Assembly: GCA_039881045.1 (NCBI GenBank)
Contig: JAYWVB010000006.1
Coordinates: 186,001 to 250,000 of the forward strand
Length of the DNA: 64,000 bases
Source of the DNA: Chaetomium olivaceum
Lineage: Eukaryota; Ascomycota; Sordariomycetes; Sordariales; Chaetomiaceae
Direction: 5' to 3'
In this document: piece by piece, positions 33,228-45,149 of the stretch
Numbering within the stretch: position 1 is the first letter of the stretch
How the letters are laid out: each line of letters starts with the position of its first letter
Program-made: the position numbers and the translations under genes
Notes under the pieces: generated by a model
Database searches by the model: none
What the model was told of the DNA's origin: nothing
Seen by the model: only the letters and a program-made list of their open reading frames with translations

Positions 33228-35804
33228 TTACTCAGCCCAAAGTCGTCCGTCGTCCATCGTCCTAGGAAAGAGAGGAAAAGGGAGATCCAGCCTCGCAATC
33301 AAATCAAGAACGATACTAAAACGGTGGGGCTGGGATTGGAAGACGAAAAGAAAAAAAAAGATATTAAAATATTTCACTGCCCCAATACAAGGTTCAAGCT
33401 CAGGGAACAAGCGCAATGCCCTGCGGTGGCCGGCCTTGAGGCCCATGTAGACACTCCAGGTGGCGACATCCTGTATCAAGCAGTCAGCAAACCGAACCAA
33501 TTCTAGTAAAGGGGGAGCGAAGGAAGGGGGGTAAGCATACCTCGTGACGACCGACCCGCGCCAACAGTCGAGCCCTTGCCGATCCTAACCCCGGGAAGGA
33601 TGACCACGTTTGCCGCAATCCAAACATCGTCCTCGATAATGACGGGTTTTCCGTACTGCGTGCCCTGGTTCCCCTTGCGGTAACGCGGGTTGGTGCTGCA
33701 GGTGCCCGTGTAAATGCAGACATTAGGGCTGATGATGACATTGTTCCCGATGCTGACCTCGCAGACATCGTTGATGAGGCAGTTGCGGCCAATCGAAACG
33801 TTGTTGCCGATCTGGATGTTGTAACCGTAGTCGCAATTAAAGGGGGCGCCCGACCGTCGCATTCTCGCCTACGCGCCCGGCACGCGTGACGGGTGATACC
33901 ATGCTAGGCGAGAGCTGAATGCCCTCGCGCGGGTGGAGGATGTCGCGGAACAACCGCGCGCGCTCGGTGGGGGAGACGCCCAGGTTTGGGTTGGTCGAGT
34001 TGTTGAACCGCCAACACGCAGCGTTACACCGCTCTCGCTCGAGAACGAGCTCCTTGTCGAACGGATAGTACGGCCTGCCGTTCAGCATCTCTCCTTCTGC
34101 CGTCGTGATGGCCTGTCCGAGGAGAACTGCGTGTGTGAAAGAGCGGCTTGTGCCGTTGCCTGGGCACCACCACCAGAAGGAGGTTGGGGCGAGACCGCAG
34201 ATGGCGGCGCCGGCGGAGTCGACGTCCTGCCGCCGTGCAGCATACTGCTAAATGGAGGGTGCGCCATGGTACTGCTCTGTGGAGGTGGCGGAGGAGGAGG
34301 TAACGATTGCGATTGCGATTGCGATTGCTGATCCGGGTCGGTCCGCGTGAGGTCGTGAAGGGGCGGCACGCGTTGGTACTCCTTGGGCGTTCGGTCCGAG
34401 AAGGCGGATACGGCAGCGCTGATTGGGGTGGGGAACATGGCCGATGCTGACGTTGTGTATCCTGATAATGCCGAGAGCTTGTTGTCAGGGCTAAATGATG
34501 GAGCTCGGCATAGTCGATGCGGTCAACCTATCGTCGTCTGTTGCAAAGGACGGCCCTGGGGCGGCGTAATCCGGAGCGTGGGCTGGCCCCGGTTATATGG
34601 CAAGGAGTCACGCTTCGGTTGCTGGCCCAGCGGAGGCTGTTGGCTGCCGCTGTACGGGGTGGTGTTGCTGGGGCATCCCGTACGCTCCGGGAGGCACATA
34701 GTTCGATCCTTCGACTCAATGTTGACCTGGGCAGGCTTACTGCTCTCGGGCGTATTGGTCCAGGCTCCCCTCTGTGGATAGCCAGCGCACCGAAGCCGCC
34801 CTTGTAGCAATTGTTGCCTGTGCGGATGGTCAGCCGCCAGAACAGGCCGGATGCGGCCACAAAATGTGGCCATGCGATTGTAAACAAGCGCGTTTTCGGG
34901 GCCGAGAGGGGACCAAAACATTGGGATTGGGAGGAATTCGACTCACATTCGGGCTTTTTCTCGTCGCACTTCTTTCGCTTCCTACATGTCAGGCAACCGT
35001 CTTGGTGCGGTTGCTGAAATTGCGCTTCCTCTTCTTTGGGGTCAGACTGGAGGATGCCATCCCTGCGGTGCTCGGGCGTGTAATGGCCAGGGTACATGGG
35101 CGTTCGTCGCCGTCTGGGCTTTGGTCATCTTCGCCGTGGCTTGTCGCCCTCGTATCAAGTCGCCCGTTGGCTCCTCTGACTGGGCCGATAGACCAGCCGA
35201 GTATAGGAGCCTCGTAGCTCGAAGTGCGTTCCTCCCTAGCCCGCTCCGAGCGCCAGTGCTCGTTATCCCCGCGCTTCATCTCTTTGCCGTCCTCGATAAA
35301 TATCCCTTTGCGGCGTGTACGTCCATCCTGTGATTCTGACGGATGACGATGCGGCTCATCACTGTTTCGCGCCCGCCCGCTCTGATCGCTCTGATCGTTC
35401 TGACCTCTCCGCACGTCTGCTCGCTCCACACGCTCCACACGCTTCTGGCCTCCTCTGACCGCTCTGACCGCTCTGACCGTCGACTCTTTCCGTCCGCATA
35501 GGAGGTGACCGTGGGCGTTCCCTCCTGGGAGAGTCTGATATTGACCGCTTGCGCTTGTGCGATCCCTCGACATCGGCAAAGGCGGCGGCGCGGGAAACGG
35601 AAGCCTCTCGTGGTTGGTGCTGCTCCGGCGTTCCTGCACCTCGCGGCTCTCCCGGTCCCTCTGGCTGTGGTACCCTTCGGCGGATCTAGGCTCCGCGCTG
35701 GGCGATTGCCGGCTTGGCCTCTCTCCGTCCATCGCCCCGTTGGTGGTTCCTTCCGCCGATTTTGGCGAGCCCCCGTTCAATGCCGTAAACGTCGCCATCT
35801 CCAT
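33228..35804 (-). CDS. Zn(II)2Cys6 domain fused to hexapeptide acetyltransferase, frame-disrupted
   Basis: A DNA-binding zinc cluster and an O-acetyltransferase in one protein, start MEMATFTALNGG (an ATG at 35798 is also possible). From N to C: a disordered Ser/Arg/Asp-rich region; YPGHYTPEHRRDGILQSDP; a basic stretch KKRKRNFSNRTKT; the cluster GCLTCRKRKKCDEKKPEC then CNNCYKGGFG/CAGYPQRG; a Gln/Pro linker; a maltose-acetyltransferase (Mac) domain (EMLNGRPYYPFDKELVLERERC); left-handed beta-helix repeats (YNIQIGNNVSIGRNCLINDV to DDVWIAANVVILPGVRIGKG). Introns 34818-34946 and 33471-33540. About nine single-base indels interrupt the frame, yet protein similarity continues across each. The 3' end (RDVATWSVYMGLKA onward) is uncertain. 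Confidence 0.75.
34305..34328. repeat. 6-bp tandem repeat (GATTGC)
   Basis: Four units coding alternating Gln-Ser in the linker of the reverse fusion gene. Confidence 0.8.
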
Positions 35805-38354
35805 CCGCAACCGCCTCTCCGAGGCGCCTCCAAGGCTGCAAACAAATCCAAGAGTGGGGAATCAGCGGAATCCAGGGCCGAAGTGGCCGCTCTTTAGTTG
35901 CGATGTGTTAGCGAGATTCGGTTGGCGTCCGCTTGAGTTGTGCGGTGAGGGTGGTCTCAAGGGGGTGGGTTTGGTGTAGCAAATAAATGAAGTAGTTGAA
36001 GTTGGCGGATGTAAGCGGCTCGTTGATTGATGAGAACCCTAGTGAGTGAGAGAGTGCCCAGGTAGACGTTTGGGGAATGCGACGGGATGGGATTTCGGTG
36101 GGATGGCGGAGATCCGCTCTCTGGTGAAAGAAGACCAAGAACAGCAAAAGAAACCGTTTGTTGGCGTTTGCTGTGGAAGAAAAAAATAGTGTGATCAGGC
36201 TGCAGCAGGATGAGCAGCAGGAAGACAGCTGGTTGCGATGCACCAGTGAAGGAAGGTGGGGACCGGTCGGCGCTCGTGCGTCCGTGACTTCCAGCCCTGG
36301 ACTCGTTTGGACAATGGCGCGGAGTTGTGATTTTTATTTTTTGGAGTGAGTTTGATCGAATTCGGCTCCGGTCCTGAGCGCAAAAAAAATGCGTCTTTCT
36401 CAGTAAGGGAGCTTCGGGGTCACCTTAGGTTTTGAGTGCTCGAAACCAAGCACCTGCACGCCCAGAAGCAAGCAAATGGTGGAGGCTGAGTCGGGCGTGG
36501 AGGCGAATCCAGGATGTAGCGATGGGAGCGACCGCAAATCCGCGGCCCGGTGCGCAAACGACAAGCCGGGGGTCGGGTAGCGACAAGGAAACAACCGCGC
36601 CGCCGCTCAGGCCTCACAAAAACGGCAAACCGCCACAGTCTCCTCTCGGGCGTTGCTTCTCAACCACGGTCAAGCTGCTGGTTGTTGTTGCTGCTGCTGC
36701 TGGGTACTTTTTTGTGAAGGAAGACAAAAATATGGCTCCGCTCCAATGATGGGATCGTGAAGATTCTAACGGTGCCGTGTGACACGTCAGAGAGACATGA
36801 ACCTAGTCGTCGCCGATAGTGAGTTGAGGCGGCACGCTGATCTGTGCGCAAATCGCAAGTGCGTCGTTCCTGTCCGTTGCGTTCCTTGGCAGCCTGCTAC
36901 CAACACGGCGACGTAAGGACGGGGAAAAAAGGGCCTCGAAAGGTGTTGCGTGCGTCTGAGGTTACCGGAACCAGATGCAAGCTGATATCGTGGCCGTTGT
37001 TGGCGAAAAAATGGTTGAATCCTCTTGTTCCCCAGCCTTCTTTTTTGAGTTGCCGAGTTGCTGGCGCTTGGCCGTTCTTTAACGCGCGATTATGTGCTGC
37101 GCCTGTCGGGACGGGGGGTGGAGAGGCGAGAGGGCAAGCCGGTTCGTACTGCCGCGGCGCGGATAACTCACTGCAGACTTTCCTGGAGTGGTGATGGATC
37201 CTCGAATCGTCGAATCGTCGAATCGTGGTCGTGAATCCGGCGCACCAAATGTGTGGGAAAGTTCCCTTCTTGCTGCAAACTCTCCTGATGGCCTCGTCTC
37301 GCGGGATGCAATGCGGATGCGGAGCGGAGATGGTGCTTGAAGGGGGGAGGGCGAGAAGGTAATCAGAGACCCGGCGCTCCGTTCAAGTGCTCACAGCCAA
37401 ACAAGCGCCAGAAAAATGTCCCGCTCAGCCGTCGTGAGTCGAGACGCACAGACGCCCGCGGGTGCCAAAGGCTGGATGAGAAGCGGCGAGATCTGGCTAG
37501 CAGGGCACCCCGGTCCATGGGCATGTGGGTCTGCCGTGCCTGAATGACCTGGGGAGTCGGGGGTAGTTTTGCAGCGGGCAACGCGGAAGTTGCGAGTGAG
37601 AGAAAGAGGAAGTCCCTCCGGTCATTGTCAGGGCAAACAGAGCTTACCTTTCAATTTCGTATGTACATTTACGTACTTACATACAATACAAAAGGACAGG
37701 GGCCTTCCAGGGCGTCAAGGTCAACCTGAAAGTTACACTACAAATTCAATACCCGCGCTGGAATGTGAGATGCGCGAGTGCAGTTCCTCCGCCTCCATCT
37801 CACTTGGAACCCCGGCGGCACGCCGCGGAGAACCCGGGGAGGGATGACGGGACTTTGGCTTGTACATATGTACCGGTACGCCCAGCGGCACAAAGTACCT
37901 CGGTACCTTTTCGTTTAGGTTGGGCCAGGGGGGGCGTGGAATGCCGTGTTGGGAAGAAGTGTGGGAGCGACCACCGTCACTCCAACACCCTTTCACAGTT
38001 ACAAGTGGGTATGTACAGTAGGGACTGTGTAAACCAGCGGCCGGCCGGGCCAGGCACTTGCAGACGACGCAACGCAGTCACCATCCTGGTTACAACCTAA
38101 CGACTCTGCCAAGCCCCACACCGTCGGCAAAGTTGCACCATGAGCGGTTGTGGTCTTGCACGTATTAGTTATCAAAGCTGGAGTTAGTTCATGCGCACTG
38201 TTGACCGCAGCCCTCCACCGAAGAAACGGGTATCGCACCGGTGAGGTTGACGCGTGTCCCTCGGATGAGGCGTGTCACCCATTGCCCTGCGCTTCCTGGA
38301 TGCCTCACTCCTTGACCGACCGACTCCAACAAGCGCGTGCTTGAAGAATGGGAT

Positions 38355-38370
38355 AGCTACCCGGGTAGCT
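38355..38370. repeat. 16-bp perfect palindrome
   Basis: AGCTACCCGGGTAGCT, self-complementary over its full length, in gene-free sequence. Confidence 0.85.
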
Positions 38371-41300
38371 CAGCCCGGTGGCCACGCAAATGGCCTCGCC
38401 AGGGACAAGCCCGCCAAGCTGACAGGTGAGATACGAAGACCGCAGTAGTTTCATGCAGTTCCTTGGTCCCTGGTTGAACTTAAGCTTAGTGCTGGCAACC
38501 TGTGGCTCAATCAGAGAAGACAGCCGCCAGATGTGGCCCCAAAGGCCCCACCGACTTCCGACCAACATTCCCCCATCGAAACTCTCTTGCAGCGTGACAG
38601 ACGGCGGAAAGAACCCAACGGATCTGCCCTCGCCTCGCACAAAGTGGATATCGCGTGCGAGGCGGCAATCTGCGCTCTGCTTTGGATCGGTCTGCAGGGG
38701 GCGTGAGGGCGTGTTCGGACTGGGGAGACTGCGCTAGTTACGAATATGACGAACAGGTTTCGGGAGCCGAAGGTCGGATTGGGGTCGGCGCGGCAGCATG
38801 TCATTCGGCCCCCATCCAGAATGGAGAAACAAGGGTCCTGGAACTGGGGTTAAGCGCAATGCGCACCAGTTCCGCAACCGAAGGCGCGCGCAGGTCCAGT
38901 GTAAAGGGCCGTTTCCTGCTGTAACCCAGGTATGAACAAAAGAGAAGGGCAACACACGCACGGGGAGAGAGGTACGGTGGTACCCATGGAACCTCCCGCG
39001 AGGGGTACATGTCCGTACGTCCAGGCTCAAAGCGTAACTTGGCTTTCTTAGAGCAGCATCTCGGTGTAAGACGCGCCGAGCACGCTTTCTACACTTCTTT
39101 CGAGGGTTAGTTCAGCGTCTAAGCCAGTTTGACGTTCAAGTCACGATTTTCGAGGTTGATAAGCTCACAAGGTATTGTCGTCGGTACCAGATAACCCCGC
39201 TTTGTTAGTAGGGACTCGGAGGTGAACAATGACTAGCGAGGGGATGGCGAAGCGAGCTTCGAGGCTTGCACAATGAGTGGCCAATGGCTGCGCACACTCT
39301 GTGTTGATTCGTGGTCACTAACGCAGTCAGCCTGGTCCTCCGGCACACACTACTGCCCACCAGGCACGGAGAAAGAAAGTCGTTCATCAACTCGAGAGGG
39401 CGACGAGCCGCGGATGGCCGCTGCGCTGCGTTTGTGACGGTACTGTACCTATTGGGCGGCTCCGGGCCACGGAGACCTGCCGCCAGCCCGGCACTGGCAG
39501 CTGACTGTACTGTCGTGACTGTGTATGTAGGAAGGCAAGTACCGCACAGGAACAGGTCAAACTCGGTCGGGAAGTGGATCGCCTCGAGGCGGGTCATCCA
39601 AATGAATTGCCTCTTTGGCCTCCTTGTCATTTCAGAAGTGTTGCCGAAACTGCAAAGAGGGAGCATCAATGCTACCAGCCAGCGGCCAGCTTCCCCACTG
39701 CATGTCCCGATCCAGCCAAGTGCCGACATTGTTCGCGTGTGCGTGTGCGGTGCGTGTGGTGCGCAGAGCTGGGTTGGCCTTCAGGCCCGTCACCATGTCA
39801 CGCTGCTGAGACGACGCGGGGGAAATCAATGGCGCCTTTCTTCCTGCTCGGTGATAGTCGAGGCTTCCGTGCTTCCAGGTTCCCCCTGTGCCTCGCGCTT
39901 GCTTCTGGCGCTAGGTGTCATCATTCCCCACACCCACACGGACACCTTTGAACCCCAAACTCAGTCATGAACCATGACAGGAACTGCCAGTGCCAGAATG
40001 AAACACAAATCGGCAATCTTCCGAAGCGACAGCCAAGTCATGCGCGCGAGTTAATTATAGCAGCAACGAACTCTTGCGGGAGTCCTGCATGGTGCGCCGG
40101 TGAGGCGTTCGTTGTTGGTTTGGGAGTGTTGGGAATTTTGGTTTCTTTTTAGAACTGCAGTGAAGAGAACAGCAAAGCATGAGAGAGAGAGGATTTGATG
40201 CGCAGAGTTGCAAGAGTCCGTGTGTGAACGCCTCGAAAGTGCGTTTCTTCAAACGGTGCAACGTGCAGAAGCGCACGCCAGACCCCTGTCAGTTTCTTCC
40301 ATTTGGAGAATTCGCCTTCCTATTGGGCGGCAGTTTTATGCAGAGTTTGCGGCCGTCATTGGCCAGCGCGGGAGGCATTTCATCCTATGAGAGGGCAAGG
40401 AACCAGATTGCCGCAAAGTGCAGGCAACAAGCGGGCAACAAGCGGGCAAGTTAGTGTATTTTAGGATCCATTCTTAGAAACAAAACTTGTGGTCGCACCA
40501 CTGGCAGCCGAAATAAGGAAGTGGGAAAGGCGGGATGTGTGCAACATGCCGTGGCGGACAGAGGCGGCTAGTTAACGCTATCGCGATTCGGACCTGCGCT
40601 AGGCGGCCCTCGTCACAGTCCGAATTAGGTGGCGCTCATCACTGGCACACTGGGCGACCCGCCTGGTTCTGTTCTGGTAAGACGGTATTTCACTTGATTG
40701 GCACGTCCTGAGTTAACCCACGGGCAACTCCCAGTTCCCGGCCACCAAACGCCCAACAGCCGACGTCGAGCATAGCAAACTCGCCTTTGCGTGCAGCGGG
40801 TTTCGTCCAATCGAGTCATTTGTTCGCCGGTAATTATGCGTCATTTGGGTCTGATGCGGCACTCGGAAACTCCCAGGGATCAACAACCAACAGGACAAGA
40901 CGGATGACGGAGGGACAACCGGCGGTGTGTGCTTCGGGTTTGTGACAGGGCTGGCAGGGTTCAAACGCCTTTTGCCTTTGCTCCCCTCCGTCGCTGCCCG
41001 CCACTGCCCAATGACAAACAGGGAGAATGTCGCCAGGCCCCAGCTCCCGAGAAACACCGAACCATGCTCCCCGCCACGCGGCCGGTCCGGCGGGGCCGAT
41101 AGAGCTCCGTTGGGAAGAGACCCACCCCATCATCACCAAGAAAGCCATCGTCAAGTGCCATCCATCCAATATCCCAACGACCTTCTTTTGAGCGAGAAGA
41201 AACAGACGGGCACAGTCTTCGGTAACCTACTTCGTACAGAAGTTGTCTTACGGTGGACATAAGCTGTACAAATTACACGAACGGCTTACTGCGGGGCCGA

Positions 41301-43649
41301 CAGACGCTCCGAGACGGAAGGATGCCCATCATAAGCAGCCCTTCGAAGCCGAGGCACAAGGAGATATTATGCGACGCCTGAATCAAAAGGCCCGACTCAT
41401 CTGCATTGCTCGAGGGTCATGTCAATGCAGCGCAGCGAGGGGGACTCACAGTCACTCCAACCTCTGACCACCTCCACGGACAGGGCACCGCACAACTTGA
41501 CGTCGATATGGCCGAGCCATGTAACACCCCAGCAAATATCAGCCCAAGTGTCTCGAAACACACAACAAAACTGACACGCGCCACTTCTTGTTTGGTGCAA
41601 GGTCATGGCCTTCTAGAACCGTGGCAATCCCCGAGAGGTGTCTGTGCGAACTCCTGAGCTCAGTTGTTTAAGGATAGGCACAAGTGCGAAAGAAGTCACG
41701 TCACCTAGCAGGCCTCCCCCCTCAACCGCCGGCTCCGATCTGGACACACATCTTGCAGCAAAACCATGACCGACAATTGGGCACGAGTGTCCGGGCCCGC
41801 CGCGGCACGAGTCGGGGATTTTTGATGCCATAAAAAGAACACTGGGCATCGAGGCGGCTCATTTCCACGAGGTTGGTGGGTCGTCGTCACCGGGAGGTGA
41901 ATAGGGGAAACGGGGTGTTCGACCAGATAACTACTCGTCGCAAAAAAGCATCGTCTTGCCGCCGGCCGCAGACGCACGATTGCGCGCGTTCAACCCCGGC
42001 GCTAAATTGCTGCGGTACGTATCGAGGCTCTGCATCGCTTGACGCCGAAGCGGCGCTTACAACTTCCCAGTAGCGCCTACAGACCCCTTTCATTGGCTCG
42101 TCCATCCCCACGAATATTCCAGCATCCTCTGCCGCCATCAGGACATTGGACGACGAAGACCTTCCACGAGTTCTAAATCCGGATGGAAACATCGTTTCGA
42201 AACGCTGCAAAACAAGATTGGCTGCTCTACCAGCCCTACGGTGGTATTATCGTACTCATGCGTCAGAGGGTCGCCCTATGGTAGCCCAAGATCACCAATA
42301 CCCTTGTATCCCCTACCCCTTTCCGAGCATGGCGCCCTGCAAGATCGTTTTTGAGAGTACGTACAGGGCGGCTGCGGCTCAAAGGCTATCCAGACGACGA
42401 CCGGGGAGGGACGGCACGTACGTACATATGTACATGCCAGCGGTTACAGCAACCGCAGGCGGCAACACTCGTGGCGCCTGCATGGAACGTGACGTGGGTC
42501 GTCTGTGAGGAGCGAGTCCCCAGACAAACACCAACACGGCGCCGCCTTCATCCCCCCCCCTTCCCAGCGCGGGCCGCTCTGCATCCCCGGACAGACCCAG
42601 GGAACTGGGCCCTCTCCGTCACACCCTTACCGCCGTTGCGGCTACCCTGGGCGCCTGCGCCAAACAGCCCTATCACCGGCATGGCGAGATCTAGATCTGC
42701 GGCGCTGGCGGCCCTGTACCACAAGAGACGGGCCCCCAAGTACCAGTACATGTATACCGTACCTGCCAGATCTGCGTGCGGTACCTGCATATGGCTTGAC
42801 TTGGGGGTCCACTCTCAACGACCTCGCCTCTCGAGGCTTGCCTCAAACACAACCCGGACCGCATGAACCCGCCCACACCGCACAAATGCAGCATGGGCTA
42901 GTAGCCAATTATTGGCAGAGACGTTTACTTGAAGACCTTTTTATATCTTTTCTCGTTTCCTCCCTCCGGAAACAACTGCCTTGTTTGTTCTGTTCCAAAC
43001 CCGCTCCCGACGTCACACGGCCAGAACCCGGCAAACCCCCGTGGACTTTTCACCACCCATCCTAAAATAGACCACGAGAGATGGCTTGAATGCAGGTCCA
43101 TCCCAACTTTGAGTCGGCATCTGCAGGTTCTTTTCAAACACCACGAAAGAAATAGTGTTGCAATGAAGTGGCTTAGCCGCGCACCACACCCCTTAGTGAC
43201 AACCCATCACCACCTAGCCAGCCGCCCACCAGCTGCATGGTTTTCGACGCAATACCGAATCAGGTGTTTGTATTGGCCATCTAAAATCACGAGGGCACCG
43301 ATCTATCGCAGAAGGACGCAATAACATGGCAAATAATGTATCAAACTGTTAACCGACAGCACACCAAGCACGGCATCTACTGTGTATGTTGGCGGTGTGA
43401 AGTGAAGTAAATACTATTCTTAGACTACCGCTGGCCAACCTGGCTCCCTCAATGGCCGTCATACGAAGAAGGCCAACACCACCTTGCCTCTGCCTATTCC
43501 AGGACTTGTCGGGCGCAGTGTAATCTCACGAGAAGCGTGACGCCCATTATCCTAGCGTTTTCCTGTCGTCGTGACAGGCGTGGTGACACGCCCCAGCCCC
43601 AGTCGCAACTCACACAAATCAGTTTGTGCTCGGCGTGGAAAGGGGCGGA

Positions 43650-43665
43650 GGGGGGGGGGGGGGGG
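43650..43665. repeat. Poly-G run (16)
   Basis: Long G homopolymer in gene-free DNA; its exact length is doubtful. Confidence 0.8.
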
Positions 43666-44183
43666 CTTGGCTCAGCCTGGATACGATTGTAATCTCTTGA
43701 GACGAGGGCCGCAGCAATGCCTGTGTGAAAAGAGAAAGAGGTAGGGGAGCGTGGTCAAGGTGGTTTCCCTGGGTACGAATAGCTACAGCCTGCTCAACCC
43801 ACTGGGAAGGGGGAGTGACGAGGCTACTTCCCCTCCTAGAAGGGCAACACTTAAGAAAATGAGCGGTTCATACCAACAAAACCAGTGCTAGCCGTCGTCA
43901 TTTTGACATCGGGCTTGTGTTGAGCAAGAAAAGGGGTGGTAACCAGCGCAGCAAAAGCTCACCGGCAAGCCCCCTTTTTGAGGGGGGTAACCAGCTACGA
44001 AACCCCTAAGAGTTTACATCGGGATGCTACAGGGGCTGTTCAAACTGAGGTAGTGGCCTCTCGGATGAGAGCATCACCAGGAGTTTTTTTGCCCCACGCC
44101 TTTGACCACACCCTAACCGCTCGGCCATTGGGGGTGGACAGTGATATTGTGCAATTCAGAATTTGTCCATCAACTGATGCCGA

Positions 44184-44301
44184 CCGGCTCTCACCCCCGG
44201 CCGCTGAGGATGGGGACTCTCGTAACTAAAGTTTATACTGTCTATGACCTGTTTATGATTGTCTTAGGTCTCACGAGAGCCGGGGTCGTGGGTTACGAGA
44301 G
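44184..44301. repeat. Two interleaved inverted repeats
   Basis: CCGGCTCTC (44184-44192) matches GAGAGCCGG (44275-44283), and CTCTCGTAAC (44217-44226) matches GTTACGAGAG (44292-44301). The pairs interleave rather than nest. ACGAGAG also occurs at 44273-44279 as a second partner for CTCTCGT. Confidence 0.7.
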
Positions 44302-45149
44302 AGGAAAGGGGGTTTCACAAGTCTTGAGTGGCGCCCCTTAGAACTGTCTCTAAGTGATGATTTAGTAATAAATGGTCAATATATCGAATACTTTGTGGGC
44401 GCCTTTCTTCGCACCACATCAGTCTCCGAGGGCAGGTGGTAAACAACGCGGTTGCGCCGTTCTATTGCATCACCCAAACGCACATACCAGGCGAGCAATG
44501 AGGTGCGTGTTCACTTAACCGTGTGGGATGGCCAGACAGTCAATAAGTTCCATCTAGTACGTTTTTGTGACATTGAGAAGTTCTAGCTGGCATACGTCTA
44601 CAAAAGTGTAAGACAGAGGGACAAAAACGACCAGAAGAAAGGGGGGTTAAACTATTTAAAACAGGATAGGTAGAGTTCTTAATATCGGTTACAAAGTTAG
44701 ACATCTTCTCGTAACAACGTCCCACTCAATGACGACGAGGGATATACAATGTCAAGTTTGATTTAGCAGACCACCCGTGTTTTAAATTGTCCTTCAAGCC
44801 TTTCTTGGTGTTTCTAGTGCGGTTATTCCGTTCCCTCTCGGTATTGTATCCAATTCTTGAAATACATGCAATCATGTACATTACCTGTCTTGCGAACTCA
44901 AAGATCAAGCATCGTCAGAACCGCTTCATCCCCTGTTGCGTAAATCCTCGCTGAACGGACTTCGAACGGTTTCACCAACCCACACAGCGCACAACGGGGA
45001 GAGCACACATCGATGAATGTCAGACAGGGCGGACAAGGATGTGTGTTGTTATCTACGTAGAAACACCACCAGCGGCTACTGCCTTCCCCCGCATACTCGC
45101 GCTACACGAACCACGAGCTCATACCTCCCTCCCCAGCAGAGGACAGGCT

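Larger units (their letters stand above)
35805..45149. other. 9.3-kb region without recognisable genes
   Basis: From the start of the fusion gene to the 3' end of SWC4. Open frames reach about 220 codons but lack domains, and none pairs with a plausible intron model. Base composition is not AT-collapsed, so it is not an obvious RIP-mutated repeat. It holds a GAATCGTC triplication near 37203-37227, a 16-bp perfect palindrome at 38355, a G16 run at 43650, and inverted repeats plus a tRNA-like A-box near 44.1-44.3 kb. It could hold regulatory sequence, noncoding RNA or lineage-specific genes. Confidence 0.5.

Noticed and set aside
34490..34527. 37-nt intron that would bypass the in-frame TGA in the fusion gene
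   Set aside because: Too short, weak donor, and the other frame reads QQTTI/VDRIDYAEL, which fits a one-base insertion better.
36432..36749. 105-codon frame ending in a hydrophobic helix
   Set aside because: It starts with TTG, has no good ATG, and only a short hydrophobic segment; insufficient for a call.
38355..38400. Possible tRNA gene (GGGTAGCTCAG resembling a D-arm)
   Set aside because: No acceptor stem, anticodon arm or B-box; explained by the palindrome.
39311..39970. 219-codon forward frame in the gene-free region
   Set aside because: No signal peptide, domain or splice support; length is not unusual for GC-rich DNA.
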